64,000 nt of DNA from Arachis hypogaea (lineage: Eukaryota; Streptophyta; Magnoliopsida; Fabales; Fabaceae). Positions 45,676-57,100 of this stretch are shown piece by piece. The stretch is taken from contig NW_027255479.1 in NCBI RefSeq assembly GCF_003086295.3, positions 1-64,000 of the forward strand. The letters are read 5' to 3'. Under the pieces are notes generated by a model. The model ran no database searches and was not told where the DNA came from. It saw nothing but the letters and a program-made list of their open reading frames with translations. Position numbers and translations under genes: made by a program. How positions within the stretch are numbered: the stretch's first letter is position 1; each line of letters begins with the position of its first letter.

Positions 45676-46489
45676 TGTTTGTCTGTGTTATCGAGCAATG
45701 TGTGCTTATTTTATTAATCTTGTATCTAATTTAGTTTTAAATTATTGGGAGTAAAATACATAGTGAATAACTTTTAAAGAGAAGGAGAATTAGTATCAGA
45801 AATCTTGTATCTACTTTATTGTGCTGAACTGTCAATTACTATAGATAAATATACATTTTATAAATAATTTCTAGCGGATGGCCTATCCTTATAAGATTAG
45901 GTACATCTATACAAGATTAGGTACATCCATAATAACTAAAATCTCGATTTAACCTTTAAAATCTTTTCATATTTAGGGGTGAGGGGGTGAGTACGGGTTG
46001 GGTTGGTTTGAGTTTAAGGTAAAATTAGAACCGAACTAATTAAATTGTAATTGGTTTGGTTTGGTTCGGATTTGTATTTTATTTTTGTGCGTACTCGAAC
46101 CAAATCAAACCAATTAAAAATGGATATTAGTTCGATTCAAACAATTGGGTACCCGATGAAATAAAAATTCATAAAAAAAATAAAAAATGAAATTTTTATT
46201 TTAAAAATCCTGTAAGTACAATAAACATGTAATATTAATAGAAATAATCTAAACATGTTAAACACCAAATACATTAAAAACTAAACATATTAAAATCCAA
46301 AGACAATAAAATCTAAACATATTAAAAGACATATATATATTTTAAACTTTTATTTTTTTTATTTAATTAATATACAGTCGGATCTACGGATTGGTTCGGG
46401 TTCTACACCCTCAAAACTGTTATCCGAACCAATTACTAAAGAGAATCATTGTTTGATTCGGGTAGAGAATCATTGTTTGATTCGGGTAG
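45676..46489. repeat. Segmental duplication B, left part
   Basis: Matches 37925-38225 up to the MITE boundary at 45974. It then continues as the left part of the MITE, in which GAGAATCATTGTTTGATTCG occurs in tandem, up to the retrotransposon insertion point. The right part resumes at 55958. Confidence 0.8.
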
Positions 46490-46494
46490 AGAAT

Positions 46495-47029
46495 TGTTCA
46501 TACCCTGGCCCAATAAATAGGGCCCAGGATCCAAGCAAAGAAGCCCAACCCAAAGGGGTTGGCCCTCCCCCAGTACCAGCCTTCGTCCCCAGAAGTCGGT
46601 ACTGAACACGACCTGCTCTAAAGAAGTCGGATACGAGGGTTAGCTGGCAGATAACACTCATTCGAATGAGTAACTGCCCCTAGAAACTCTCTAACCACTT
46701 CATAGAGCCATATCTTAACCTCCCTAAGATATGGGAACGGTTATCCACCTAAAAAGGTAGCACTACTTCAGCGGTGGTTATTGGTTCACCACTATAAATA
46801 CCCTGACATCCCTCAGGTATCACTAAGTCCCAATACATTCTCAACTTGCTCACACTCTTGCTAACTTAGGCATTGGAGTGTCTTTGCAGGTACCACCCCC
46901 CATTCTTCCACACACACAAGTCGGACGGAGGAACACCGAGTTTCAGGATCGCTCGATAGTCACCTCCTTCGCGCGTTTGGGCCAACCAACGTCATCCGGC
47001 CCACGAATCTCTGGTTACCCACCGTAACA
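46495..47029 (+). repeat. 5' LTR
   Basis: 535 bases, TGTTCATACC..CACCGTAACA. TATAAATA at 46793-46800 is a likely promoter; transcription would start about 30 bases later. Four differences from the 3' LTR: CTCTA/CTCCA, GGTAG/GGTGG, CAACCA/CAAACA, GTAACA/GTCACA. Confidence 0.95.
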
Positions 47030-47030
47030 T

Positions 47031-47050
47031 TGGCGCCGTTGCCGGGGACC
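47031..47050 (+). promoter_or_regulatory. Primer-binding site
   Basis: TGGCGCCGTTGCCGGGGACC starts two bases after the LTR. It is the tRNA-primer sequence common to many plant gypsy elements; the tRNA species was not checked. Confidence 0.85.
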
Positions 47051-47067
47051 CGAGAGATCAACCAGTG

Positions 47068-50000
47068 ATGGCGGATAGATCCCCTGAAGAGGGTCATGTG
47101 GAGACAGATTCTGAACAAGAGAATCTGAACACTGGAAACAACGAAGCAGATCAGAACCTCCACCAGGAAGCTAATGATCAAAATAAGGAAGGCACCTCCG
47201 GAATCAAAAATCCGAAGGTGAACTCCTCGGAGGGGCGCGAGTCAGAAAAAGAAGGACCCCCTCTCGCTAGTGAGCTTATGGGACTAATCCATAGCCGCCT
47301 CGAGCAGCTAGAACAGGAGCGGGAACGACAAAGGGAAGCTGAAAAGAACCTAAAAGAGGAGATGGAGCGACGAAAAGAGTTAGAAAGAAAACTCTTAAAG
47401 TTAGAATCCTCCCTCAAAGGTCGGAATTCCCACGGCGATAGAGAAGATTCTCCCTTAGGAGAGAAAGATCCGTTTAGCGAGGACATAATGAGGGCAAAAG
47501 TTCCGAGAAACTTTAGAAGCCCCGATATGGACCTCTACGATGGAACCACCGATCCAAAGCATCATTTGAGCAACTTTAAAAGTCGGATGTATCTGACCGA
47601 CGCTTCTGACGCTACGCGATGCAAAGCTTTCCCGACAACCTTGTCAAAAGCAGCAATGAAGTGGTTCGACAGTCTCCCTCCGAGGTCAATTACCAGTTTT
47701 GAAGACCTCTCAAGAAAATTCTTGATGAGGTTCTCCATCCAGAAGGACAAAGTAAAACATGCACCAAGCCTCCTGGGAATAAAACAGGAGGTCGGGGAGT
47801 CCTTACGGGCCTATATGGAAAGATTCAACAAAGCATGTTTGGAGATTCAAGACCTGCCCACCGAAGCGGTCATCATGGGGCTAGTCAATGGTCTTAGAGA
47901 AGGTCCCTTCTCACAGTCCATATCAAAAAGACACCCCGCCTCTTTAAATGATGTACAGGAAAGAGCTGAAAAGTACATCAATATGGAAGAAAACGCTAGG
48001 CTAAGAGACCCGAGTTTGCGAATCGGGCACCCTCCCTCAACGAAAGAAAGGGAGAGGGAAGCGAAGAAGAAGGAAGAACTCGGCCTTGATAGGCCAAGAA
48101 AATATCACTCTTATACTCCATTGAAAGTTCCTGTAGTGGATGTATACAGAGAAATTTGCAATACTGAAAGGCTGCCTCCCCCCAGACCCATCAAGAATAA
48201 AAAAGGGGGGAGCTGCAGTGATTACTGCGAGTACCATAAGATATATGGACACCCCACAAACGACTGTTACGACCTTAAAAATGTGATAGAAAAGCTAGCC
48301 AGAGAAGGTCGGCTTGACAGATATCTCATAGAAAGGTCAGACGGTCATGGAAAAAGAAAACGAGAAGATACGGATAGAAGAGACCCACCACCACAAACTC
48401 CGGAGAGACATATCCATATGATCTCAGGAGGATTTGCGGGAGGGGGACTCACAAAATCCTCTCGAAAAAGACATCTCAAGAGAGTCTACCAGGTCGAAGA
48501 GGGGTCCTCCGATCTTCCGACCATTTCATTCACAAAGGAAGACGGACGAGGAGTAATCCCTGGGCACGATGACCCAGTGGTAATTACCATGATCTTGGCA
48601 AATGCCCATCTACACAGAACCCTAGTAGACCAAGGAAGTTCAGCAGACATCCTCTTTAAGCCCGCTTTCGACAAACTAGGTTTAGATGAGAAAGAGTTAA
48701 GAGCCTACCCCGACACATTGTACGGATTAGGTGACACGCCGATAAAGCCACTAGGATTTTTACCCCTTCACACCACCTTTGGAAAGGGGGAAAAATCAAA
48801 AACTCTGAGTATAGACTTCATAGTCATCGACGTGGGGTCGGCTTATAATGCTTTAATCGGCAGGGCTACCCTTAATCGACTCGGAGCGGTGGTATCGACG
48901 CCCCACCTCTGCATGAAGTTCCCGACCTCGTCGGGAATAGCAACGGTGAGGGGAGATCAGAAACTGGCAAGGAAATGCTACAATGAAAGCCTAAACCTGA
49001 GAGGAAAAGGCAGAGAAGTCCACACAATAGAACTCGGGGGAGCAAGGGTTAAAGAAGAGCTGCGACCACAGCTCGGGGGAAAAACTGAGGAAATTCAGGT
49101 CGGCGAAGAGGAAGGGAAAAACACTCACATAGAAGCCAACCTAGGGGAGACCCTAAGACAAGGGTTGACTAAGCTCCTAAGAGATAACTCCGATCTCTTC
49201 GCCTGGAAGGCCTCCGACATGCCTGGGATAGATCCCGAGCTCATGTCTCACAAGCTCTCGGTCTACTCAGGGTCCCGACCTGTACAACAAAGAAGACGCA
49301 AGCTCGGCCCAGAGCGAGCCCTAGTAGTAGAAGAGCAAGTGCAGGCGCTCCTAGAAGCCGGTTTCATCAGAGAAGTCAAATATCCAACATGGCTAGCCAA
49401 TGTAGTGCTGGTCAAAAAACAAAATGGTAAATGGAGAATGTGCGTCGACTACACCGACTTAAATAAGGCATGTCCCAAGGACCCTTATCCTCTACCAAGT
49501 ATTGACGCCCTAGTGGACTCTAGCTCGGGGTATCAATACCTGTCATTCATGGACGCTTACTCAGGGTATAACCAAATCCCAATGTATGAACCAGACCAGG
49601 AAAAAACATCATTCATCACGCCCAGAGCCAACTATTGCTACGTGGTCATGCCATTTGGATTGAAAAATGCAGGGGCCACATATCAGAGGCTGATGAACAA
49701 GGTGTTTGCCCCCCACTTAGGAAGCTTAATGGAAGCATATGTCGATGATATGCTGGTAAAAACCAAGGAAGAAGTCGACCTCCTATCCGACCTCTCACAA
49801 GTCTTTGATACCATAAGGTTGCACGGGATGAGACTAAACCCTGCAAAGTGCGCCTTCGCAGTGGAGGCAGGAAAATTTCTAGGATTTATGCTAACACAAA
49901 GAGGGATCGAAGCCAATCCCGACAAGTGTAGAGCTATCCTAGAGATGAAAAGCCCGACTTGTTTGAGAGAAGTCCAACAGCTGAATGGCCGACTAGCAGC

Positions 50001-52283
50001 TCTCTCCAGATTTTTGGCAGGATCAGCATTAAGATCCCTCCCACTGTTCTCCCTACTGAAAAAGGGGCACCAGTTCGAGTGGACTCCCGAATGCGAGGAG
50101 GCGTTCCAGGAGTTCAAAAAGTTTTTGAGCCAACCTCCTATCTTGACCCGACCTATAGCCGGAAAAGACCTCGTCCTATACCTATCCGTGGCAGACAGGG
50201 CTGTCTCAGCAGCCTTGATAAGAGAATATGAGGTCAGACAACACCCTATCTACTTCATCAGTAAAGTTCTACAGGGCCCTGAGCTAAGGTATCACAAATT
50301 AGAAAAGTTTGCCTACTCCTTAGTAATAGCCTCTCGAAGGCTACGACCTTACTTTCAGGCTCACACAATAAGGGTCTGCACGAACCAACCCATGAAGCAA
50401 ATCCTCCAAAAGACGGATATTGCAGGAAGAATGGTACAATGGGCAATAGAACTCTCCGAGTTCGACTTGAAGTATGAAATTCGGACGGCGATTAAAGCCC
50501 AGTGCCTCGCCGACTTCATTGCTGAATATGCAGGGGATCAAGAGGACAAACCGACTACTTGGGAACTCTACGTGGATGGATCCTCCAATAAAACAGGAAG
50601 CGGCGCAGGCATAATATTGGTAGATGAAAGGGGAACCCAGATAGAAGTTTCCCTCAAGTTCGAATTCCCAGCTTCAAATAATCAGGCAGAATACGAAGCC
50701 TTGATCGCAGGATTGAAGCTGGCTGAAGAAGTCGGTGCTACGAAAGTGATGGTATACAGCGACTCCCAGGTGGTGACCTCCCAAATAAGTGGGGAATACC
50801 AGGCAAAAGACCCAACTATGAAAAGGTACTTGGAGAAAGCCTCGGAGCTCCTGGGGCGCTTTGCCGAAACCGAGGTGAAACACATAACTCGGGATCTAAA
50901 CAGCAGAGCAGACGCCCTATCCAAGCTAGCAAGTACCAAGCCAGGAGGAAATAACAGAAGCTTGATTCAAGAGACCCTCCAGGAACCTTCAGTGGTAAAA
51001 ACGGAAGACACGCTAGAAGTCTTTGAAGTGGTCGGATTAAACCTCGGATGGATGAACCCCTTAGTCGAATACCTAAAATTCGACATCCTCCCTAAGGAGG
51101 AAAAAGAAGCCCAGAAAATCCGAAGGGAAGCACAACATTATACTTTGGTGAAAAATGTTCTCTACAGAAGGGGGATATCAACACCATTGTTAAAGTGTGT
51201 ACCGACCTTAAAAACCACCGAGGTGTTGGAGGAGGTACATAGCGGAATCTGCGGGAACCATCTCGGAGCCAGGTCATTGGCCAGGAAAGTGATCCGAGCA
51301 GGATTCTACTGGCCAACCTTACAGAAAGATGCCACAGAATTTGTGAAAAAGTGCCAGCCATGTCAAATGCATGCAAATTTCCACGTGGCTCCCCAGAAGA
51401 GCTCATTAGTATCACTTCTCCATGGCCCTTTGCAAAATGGGGAATGGATTTGTTAGGTCCTTTTCCCCAGGCGCCAGGACAAGTTAAATACCTAATAGTG
51501 GGAATAGATTACTTCACAAAGTGGATAAAAGCAGAACCACTGGCCACCATCACAGCACAAAGAAGTCGGAGGTTCCTCTACAAAAATATAATCACAAGGT
51601 ATGGGATACCTTATTCCATTACCACAGATAACGGAACCCAGTTCACCGACTCCACCTTTAGAAGCCTGGTAGCCAGTATGAAAATTAAACACCAGTTCAC
51701 CTCGGTGGAACACCCACAAGCCAATGGGCAAGCCGAAGCAGCCAACAAAGTCATTCTGGCAGGGCTGAAGAAAAGGTTACAAGACGCGAAAGGGGCTTGG
51801 GCTGAAGAGCTCCAACAAGTACTATGGGCTTATAGAACAACTCCCCAATCCGCCACTGGAGAAACACCCTTCCGACTAGTCTATGGCGTAGAAGCCATGA
51901 TCCCAATAGAGGTCAATGAGCAAAGCCCAAGAGTGATTTTCCACGACGAGATCAGGAATATACAGGGACATAAAGAAGAGCTCGACTTGCTCCCTGAAGT
52001 CCGAGAAGAAGCTCAGATAAGAGAAGCAGCATTGAAACAAAGGATGACTACAAGGTACAACAAAAAAGTCATTCGAAGGAGTTTCACCCCAGATGACTTA
52101 GTCTTAATCAGAAACGACATTGGGGTCAACAAATCTGGGGAGGGAAAGCTCGCTGCTAATTGGAAAGGACCATACAAAGTCAAGGAGGTCTTAGGAAAAG
52201 GCTATTATAAGGTGACCGACTTAGGCGGCACCGAGTTACCAAGGTCATGGCATGCTTGTAATATGAAAAGGTACTACAGTTAA
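47068..52283 (+). CDS. Retrotransposon gag-pol, frameshifted in integrase
   Basis: Starts at ATG 47068. In order: charged coiled coil (about residues 65-120); gag capsid (about 145-290, DLYDGTTDPKHHL, KWFDSLPP); a knuckle-like CEYHKIYGHPTNDC (about 390); aspartic protease (LVDQGSSADILF, about 520; ALIGRATLNRLGA); reverse transcriptase (FMDAYSGYNQIPM, YVDDMLVK about 892); degenerate gypsy RNase H; archaeal-type RNase H (from about 1168); integrase zinc-binding HHCC (from about 1390, ending CQPCQ). Near 51391-51394 a C run is one base short, so the frame stops at 51456. The integrase core (GIDYFTKWIKAE, TDNGTQF, EHPQANGQAE) and C-terminus continue in another frame to 52283. Without the shift it would be a single polyprotein. 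It copies and inserts the element. Confidence 0.92.
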
Positions 52284-53071
52284 AAGCGAACTCTACTCCC
52301 TGATGTACTCTTTTCCCAGCTTCATGATTTTTTCCCAGAATCAAAGGGTTTTTTCTGAAGAAGGGTTTTTAACGAGGCATCATAGTAGGGACTAAGGGAA
52401 ATAAATTATCAAAAGCCCTTAGTAGCAACAAGGTACCTCCTCAATTAATAAAGAACTCTTTCATTTTAAATATCTCTTTCAAAATTCCCTTTTTATTTTC
52501 TTTCTACGAAACGCGCCGATTTAAGCTCGACAAAACGTAAAAATCCCATGAACCGACCTAGATGGTCGTCAGGATAAAACGACGAGGTACAAGTCGGTGT
52601 AAAGAGGCTATAGAAGTCGATCATGATAAACTCGGGAGCAGTCCGACTCACAGGGCGGAATGCGAAACCGAGTAAAATTAAAATGAATCGCAAAAGTAGC
52701 CTAAGTCACGAAAAACTCAATAAAACAAATTTGAGTACTAGGAATAACAAAAAGAGATAAAGAAAACTAAGAAAAAGGCTGCCTTGAGAATCAAGGAAAT
52801 TCAGAAAAGCAGGCAAGTCCCAAAGAAAAGGTTTTCTCCAGAAAAGATCAAAGAGTCAAAGGAACCACGAAAAGCATGCGCGCATAAGGTAACTCAAAAC
52901 CCTTATCCAAAAAGGGCATTTATTTAACGCTAAATTAAACCCCTATTAAAAAAGGGGCATTACTGTTTTGTTTACGGCCTTAAAAGGCCAAATAATTGTT
53001 CAAAACACCAACAAATAAACATAAAGAGTTTAAAAAGAGGGACCCACAGGCCGGGCCCCGATAGCCAAAAA
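52284..53071. other. Retrotransposon non-coding region between pol and antisense ORF
   Basis: No ORF of note. AATAAAGAACTCTTTC near 52445 could serve as poly(A) context. The stretch to 53070 is A-rich with AAAGGGGCAT repeats near 52915 and 52950. Confidence 0.5.
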
Positions 53072-54906
53072 TCACTTTTTTAGATCACCATCAGCAAGGT
53101 CAGGGGGAACGCCAGGAGCAGGAGTTGAAGAGGAAGTCGGAGGAACGGTAGAAGAACTCGGAGCGTCCTTAGAGCGAGGAGGGGACTCTACGATCCTCTG
53201 CCCCCGAGTCTTTAAATCAGACTCAGATTCCACTATGGGGGCAGGAGGATCCACGATGGCACCATCAATAACAACCTTATCAGGGTCCAAAGGAGAAAGG
53301 TCCAAGTCAGGAGCAATAACTCCGACCTGTTCCTTGAAAATCCTCCAGGCCTCATCAGCACCATCCGCAATAGAGTCCTCCAACTCGGTGTAGGCCTTCC
53401 GAGCGTTCAGTAAGTCGTTCTTTACAGACACAAGATCAGCAAATAAACTATTGTAGCTGGCTTGCGCTGCCTTCCTCAACTCCACCTCCATGTTGCATTG
53501 GGCTTGCAACTTCTGCCCCTTCTCTCGGAGGCTGTTCCTCTCCCCCTCCAGTTTGGCGACTTTCCCCTCCAACTCCTTCTCATGCTCCTGATATATACGA
53601 AGCCTACCCTCTAGCTCCTCGACCCTCGAGGTCGTCCCTAAAGAGCTGATGGGAGTCTTCTCAAATATATCCAAGAGTTTGCCACAAACCCCCGCCGTCT
53701 TGAGACTCTCCTCAACCACAGTAGTGAGGTAGTGCCGAACAGAAACATCATCCATACTCATACGAGCATGAGGATAGATGTTCTTTCGGACGAACGCAAG
53801 AGCGTCCGCCTCACCAGAAGCGCCAGACTCTAAGGTCTTGCGCTTCTTTGGCTCTGGTTCGGGAGTAGGTCGGACGGAAGGGGGTGGCAGAGAGGAAGCA
53901 GAGGAAGAAATTACAATAGGCTGAGAAGGAGTCCCAACGTTCCGAGGAGGAGGAGGGGGAGAGACAACCATCCTAACACCTCCAGACCTGGCTCGAGACT
54001 TTGCCTTGGCTTCCTGAGCCCTCTGGTAAGACTCTTGAGCGTTTTTCTTTGCCATCTCTACAAAAAACAAATTGGTAGCCAAAATCAGACAAAGTCGGTA
54101 AAAGAAATTGCAAGTCGGAAATAAGCAAGAAACACAAAAAGCTACCTAATTGTGACTGGACAAAGGTCGGCGACCCCTGGAGAAATTTTTTAGTATCCAA
54201 GTATGGGGCCCTCCCCCACGCTTCTCGGAGGAACCCCACAATGGCTGCTTCTACCTCATTTAAGTCATCCAGACCATATTTCTCGCAAGGGGAGGCCTCC
54301 AGCCAATATAAAGGAAATCGGGGAGAAGAATGATCATCCAGGAAAAAGGGGTGGTGACCCTCTACAGCTTGCACTTTGAAAAAGTAGTTCTTGAAGTCAT
54401 GAAAGGACTCGTCAAAAAGGGTAAAAAGTCTCCGACCTTGTATGGCTCGGAACGACACCCACTGTTGTTTATTGTTTAGCCCACTGAAGGGTTTTGTCAT
54501 ATGGAAAAGATGGAAGAAAATCTTTAAAGAAGTCGGGAACTCTAAAGCCTGGCTGACAAATTGATAAATTTTCAAAAAACTCCAAGAGTTGGGGTGAAGC
54601 TGGGTGGGAGCGACTCGACAGTGACGCAAAACAGATCTCAAAATTCGAAAAAGGAAGAAAAACACCCAAACGGGTGATCATGCACTCATACATAAAGAAA
54701 AAATGAGGGGCCGCCTCATCGACTCTTCCAAAACAAACCCGGTCTTCAGGACCCGGGACTACCAATTCGTATTTTGGTTCGTCATCCTCAGAAGTGCAAA
54801 TTCTGTGATGAGTGCGAAGGTTGGTAATGAACTCAGAATCGACTGAGGGCTCCTCCCCTAAGACCGTGACATCAACCCAGTGAGAGAGAGTGTCTACAGA
54901 AGCCAT
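53072..54906 (-). CDS. Antisense gene of the retrotransposon (gypsy-type transposon N-terminal-like)
   Basis: Reads opposite to gag-pol. ATG at 54906 (MASVDTLSHWVDV). The first frame runs to ITRLGVFLPFSNFEI; one frame change near 54640 leads to LRHCRVAPTQLHPNSWSFLK and LEASPCEKYGLDDLNE. This resembles the putative gypsy-type transposon domain (Pfam Transposase_28) seen in plant Tat elements. A GT-AG intron (about 54058-54145, 88 bases) then joins in frame to MAKKNAQESYQRAQEAKA. Exon 2 has a proline/serine-rich linker (PPPPPRN) and a long coiled coil (VEELEGRLRIYQEHEKELEG), ending at 53072. Function in the element is unknown. Whether the frame change is a lesion is inference. 54907-55422, between its start and the LTR, is its likely promoter; no gene seen there. 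Confidence 0.75.
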
Positions 54907-55409
54907 TTCTTTTTATAAAAAAGGGGTAACAAACCTACAAGGGGAAAAGAAAAATCACCAACACGGTCTCTAAAGGGAGGAGGATGCGAAACTAAAGTCT
55001 ACAAATCAAATTTATCTACAAAGGCATATTAAAGAACTAACCTTTATCCGGAAATAAGGGTTGGAAGCAAAAAGCCTTCGAAGACGCAAGAACACAGTAC
55101 GAACGAATGCAAGGAAAATTTGAAAGATCGCAGAAACGAAACAACGAAAGAGAGGGAAAATATTTATAAGAACGTTAGGGGCATAACGGTAAAATTGGGG
55201 CAATCATTAATAAAGATGCACCGTTACCAAGGCTATTAAATCCCTACGCACACCCCTAACGGACACGACGCTTGATTGGACGTAACTGTCAGAACCAAAA
55301 GGTCACGAAAAATCACGTCGGTTTTCAAACCATCACGTCGGTCCTCTCACAAATCGGCTATGACCCCGAGTTGAATACTCGAACCCAACTCTTAAAAATA
55401 AATTGGGCT

Positions 55410-55422
55410 CGAGTAGGGGCAC
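55410..55422 (+). promoter_or_regulatory. Polypurine-tract region
   Basis: CGAGTAGGGGCAC sits immediately before the 3' LTR, where plus-strand priming must occur. The tract is short and not purely purine, so assignment is positional. Confidence 0.5.
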
Positions 55423-55957
55423 TGTTCATACCCTGGCCCAATAAATAGGGCCCAGGATCCAAGCAAAGAAGCCCAACCCAAAGGGGTTGGCCCTCCCCCA
55501 GTACCAGCCTTCGTCCCCAGAAGTCGGTACTGAACACGACCTGCTCCAAAGAAGTCGGATACGAGGGTTAGCTGGCAGATAACACTCATTCGAATGAGTA
55601 ACTGCCCCTAGAAACTCTCTAACCACTTCATAGAGCCATATCTTAACCTCCCTAAGATATGGGAACGGTTATCCACCTAAAAAGGTGGCACTACTTCAGC
55701 GGTGGTTATTGGTTCACCACTATAAATACCCTGACATCCCTCAGGTATCACTAAGTCCCAATACATTCTCAACTTGCTCACACTCTTGCTAACTTAGGCA
55801 TTGGAGTGTCTTTGCAGGTACCACCCCCCATTCTTCCACACACACAAGTCGGACGGAGGAACACCGAGTTTCAGGATCGCTCGATAGTCACCTCCTTCGC
55901 GCGTTTGGGCCAAACAACGTCATCCGGCCCACGAATCTCTGGTTACCCACCGTCACA
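55423..55957 (+). repeat. 3' LTR
   Basis: 535 bases, pair of the 5' LTR, with TATAAATA at 55721-55728 that could drive transcription into downstream DNA toward Fbx-12, about 1.1 kb away. Confidence 0.95.
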
Positions 55958-56265
55958 AGAATCATTGTTTGATTCGAGTTGGACCCGATTATCCATTAAT
56001 TGCAAAATCAATTTAATTAGTTCAGTTTAAATTCGAACGGATAATCGAGTATTCACAATCCGTACTCACCCCTACCAATATTACGATTTTAAATGAGTCA
56101 ATTGATTTTACAAAGTTTTTATTAGATCTGACGATTTTAAGATTTCAATCTTGTTAAAAATTTACGTTTTACATACTTAATTAACTTTTTCGATTTCACG
56201 GGCACATCCAATGAAATTAGAGTCATAAGCTTTAACTTAATGTCATACTAGTAATTAGTAGCAAC

Positions 56266-56902
56266 TAGAGGTGTTCGTGGTGCGGTTTAGTTTGGTTTTA
56301 AGGGAAAAAGTCATCCAATACGAACGCTTAATTTATGTGCGGTACGGTTTGGATTAGATGAACTTTTTTCGAAATCCGATCCGATTCGATCTAATTACAA
56401 GCGGTTTGGATTGGTTTGGATTTGCGATTTTTTAAATAAAAAAAATTAAATACATATAACAAATCTTAACATCAAATTTTAAATAATCAACAATGACATA
56501 ACAAGTCTTAACAATATCTTAAAAAGCCAACGATAACATAACAATAGAAATAAAATTATAGGTTAGTTAAAATAAATAAATAAATAATATTTTCAACGTA
56601 AAATATTTATTAAATAATAATAATACATGAATAATAGAAAAATGTATAACAAATTGAATATGTCATAAGTATAATTGTAAATATAATAATAAAATAATAA
56701 TATTATAGCACATTGTGAAGTTTAGATTGGATTGGATCGATTATGAAAAATAGATTCGAAATCCGATATAATCCAGCAGTTTGCAAAAAAATAGAATCCA
56801 ATCAAATCCAAATTAATGCGGTTTTAATCGATTTTCTATTTAGATTAGATTGGATGAGTGGTTTAATTTAGATCTATTTGAATTTGAACAAGCCTAACCC
56901 TA
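56266..56902. mobile_element. hAT-like non-autonomous element in segment B only
   Basis: GTAGCAAC flanks both sides (56258-56265 and 56903-56910), an 8-base target duplication. The ends begin TAGAGGTGTTC and finish GAACAAGCCTAACCCTA, imperfect inverted repeats starting TAG. Segment A (near 38620) has no insertion here. About 637 bases, A/T-rich, no coding. Confidence 0.75.
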
Positions 56903-57100
56903 GTAGCAACCAAGGATGTCAGTAAATTATTCGATTTCACAACAGTTTTGAAAAGGCAAGAGGAATCCTAGGCTCAAAGATAGAACGAACTAACTAACAA
57001 GAATTCAAATCGGATAGAATCTTTGACCAACAGCCCTTAATTCCCAACACTCTTCATCAATTACATAAGAACCAAGCAGAACAAAACAGAGCTTGCTTCC

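Larger units (their letters stand above)
46490..55962 (+). mobile_element. Ty3/gypsy LTR retrotransposon, Tat lineage
   Basis: Complete structure: 5-base target duplication AGAAT (46490-46494 and 55958-55962), two 535-base LTRs (TG..CA), primer-binding site, gag-pol on plus, and an antisense gene between pol and the 3' LTR. Lineage evidence: after the degenerate gypsy RNase H comes a second, archaeal-type RNase H (YVDGSSNKTGSG, then VMVYSDSQ, then SRADALSKLAS) before the integrase; plus the antisense ORF, both traits of Tat elements such as Grande and Retand. The LTRs differ at four positions by eye, so the insertion is young. The coding frames carry breaks, so this copy is probably not autonomous. 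I do not assign a named family. Confidence 0.93.
45974..56074. mobile_element. hAT-like MITE split by the retrotransposon
   Basis: Left end TAGGGGTGAG at 45974, right end CTCACCCCTA at 56074. Without the 9.5-kb insert it is about 630 bases. Flanks TTCATATT and CCAATATT resemble a decayed target duplication. It is the longer version of 38226-38415. Confidence 0.7.

Noticed and set aside
49646..50117. Minus-strand ORFs inside pol
   Set aside because: GC-richer pol DNA gives chance antisense frames; no domain. Different from the real antisense gene at 53072-54906.
56266..56902. Mutator-like element with a 10-base duplication
   Set aside because: TAGTAGCAAC is on both sides, but an 8-base GTAGCAAC with ends TAG..CTA fits a hAT element better and matches the other hAT MITEs of the window.
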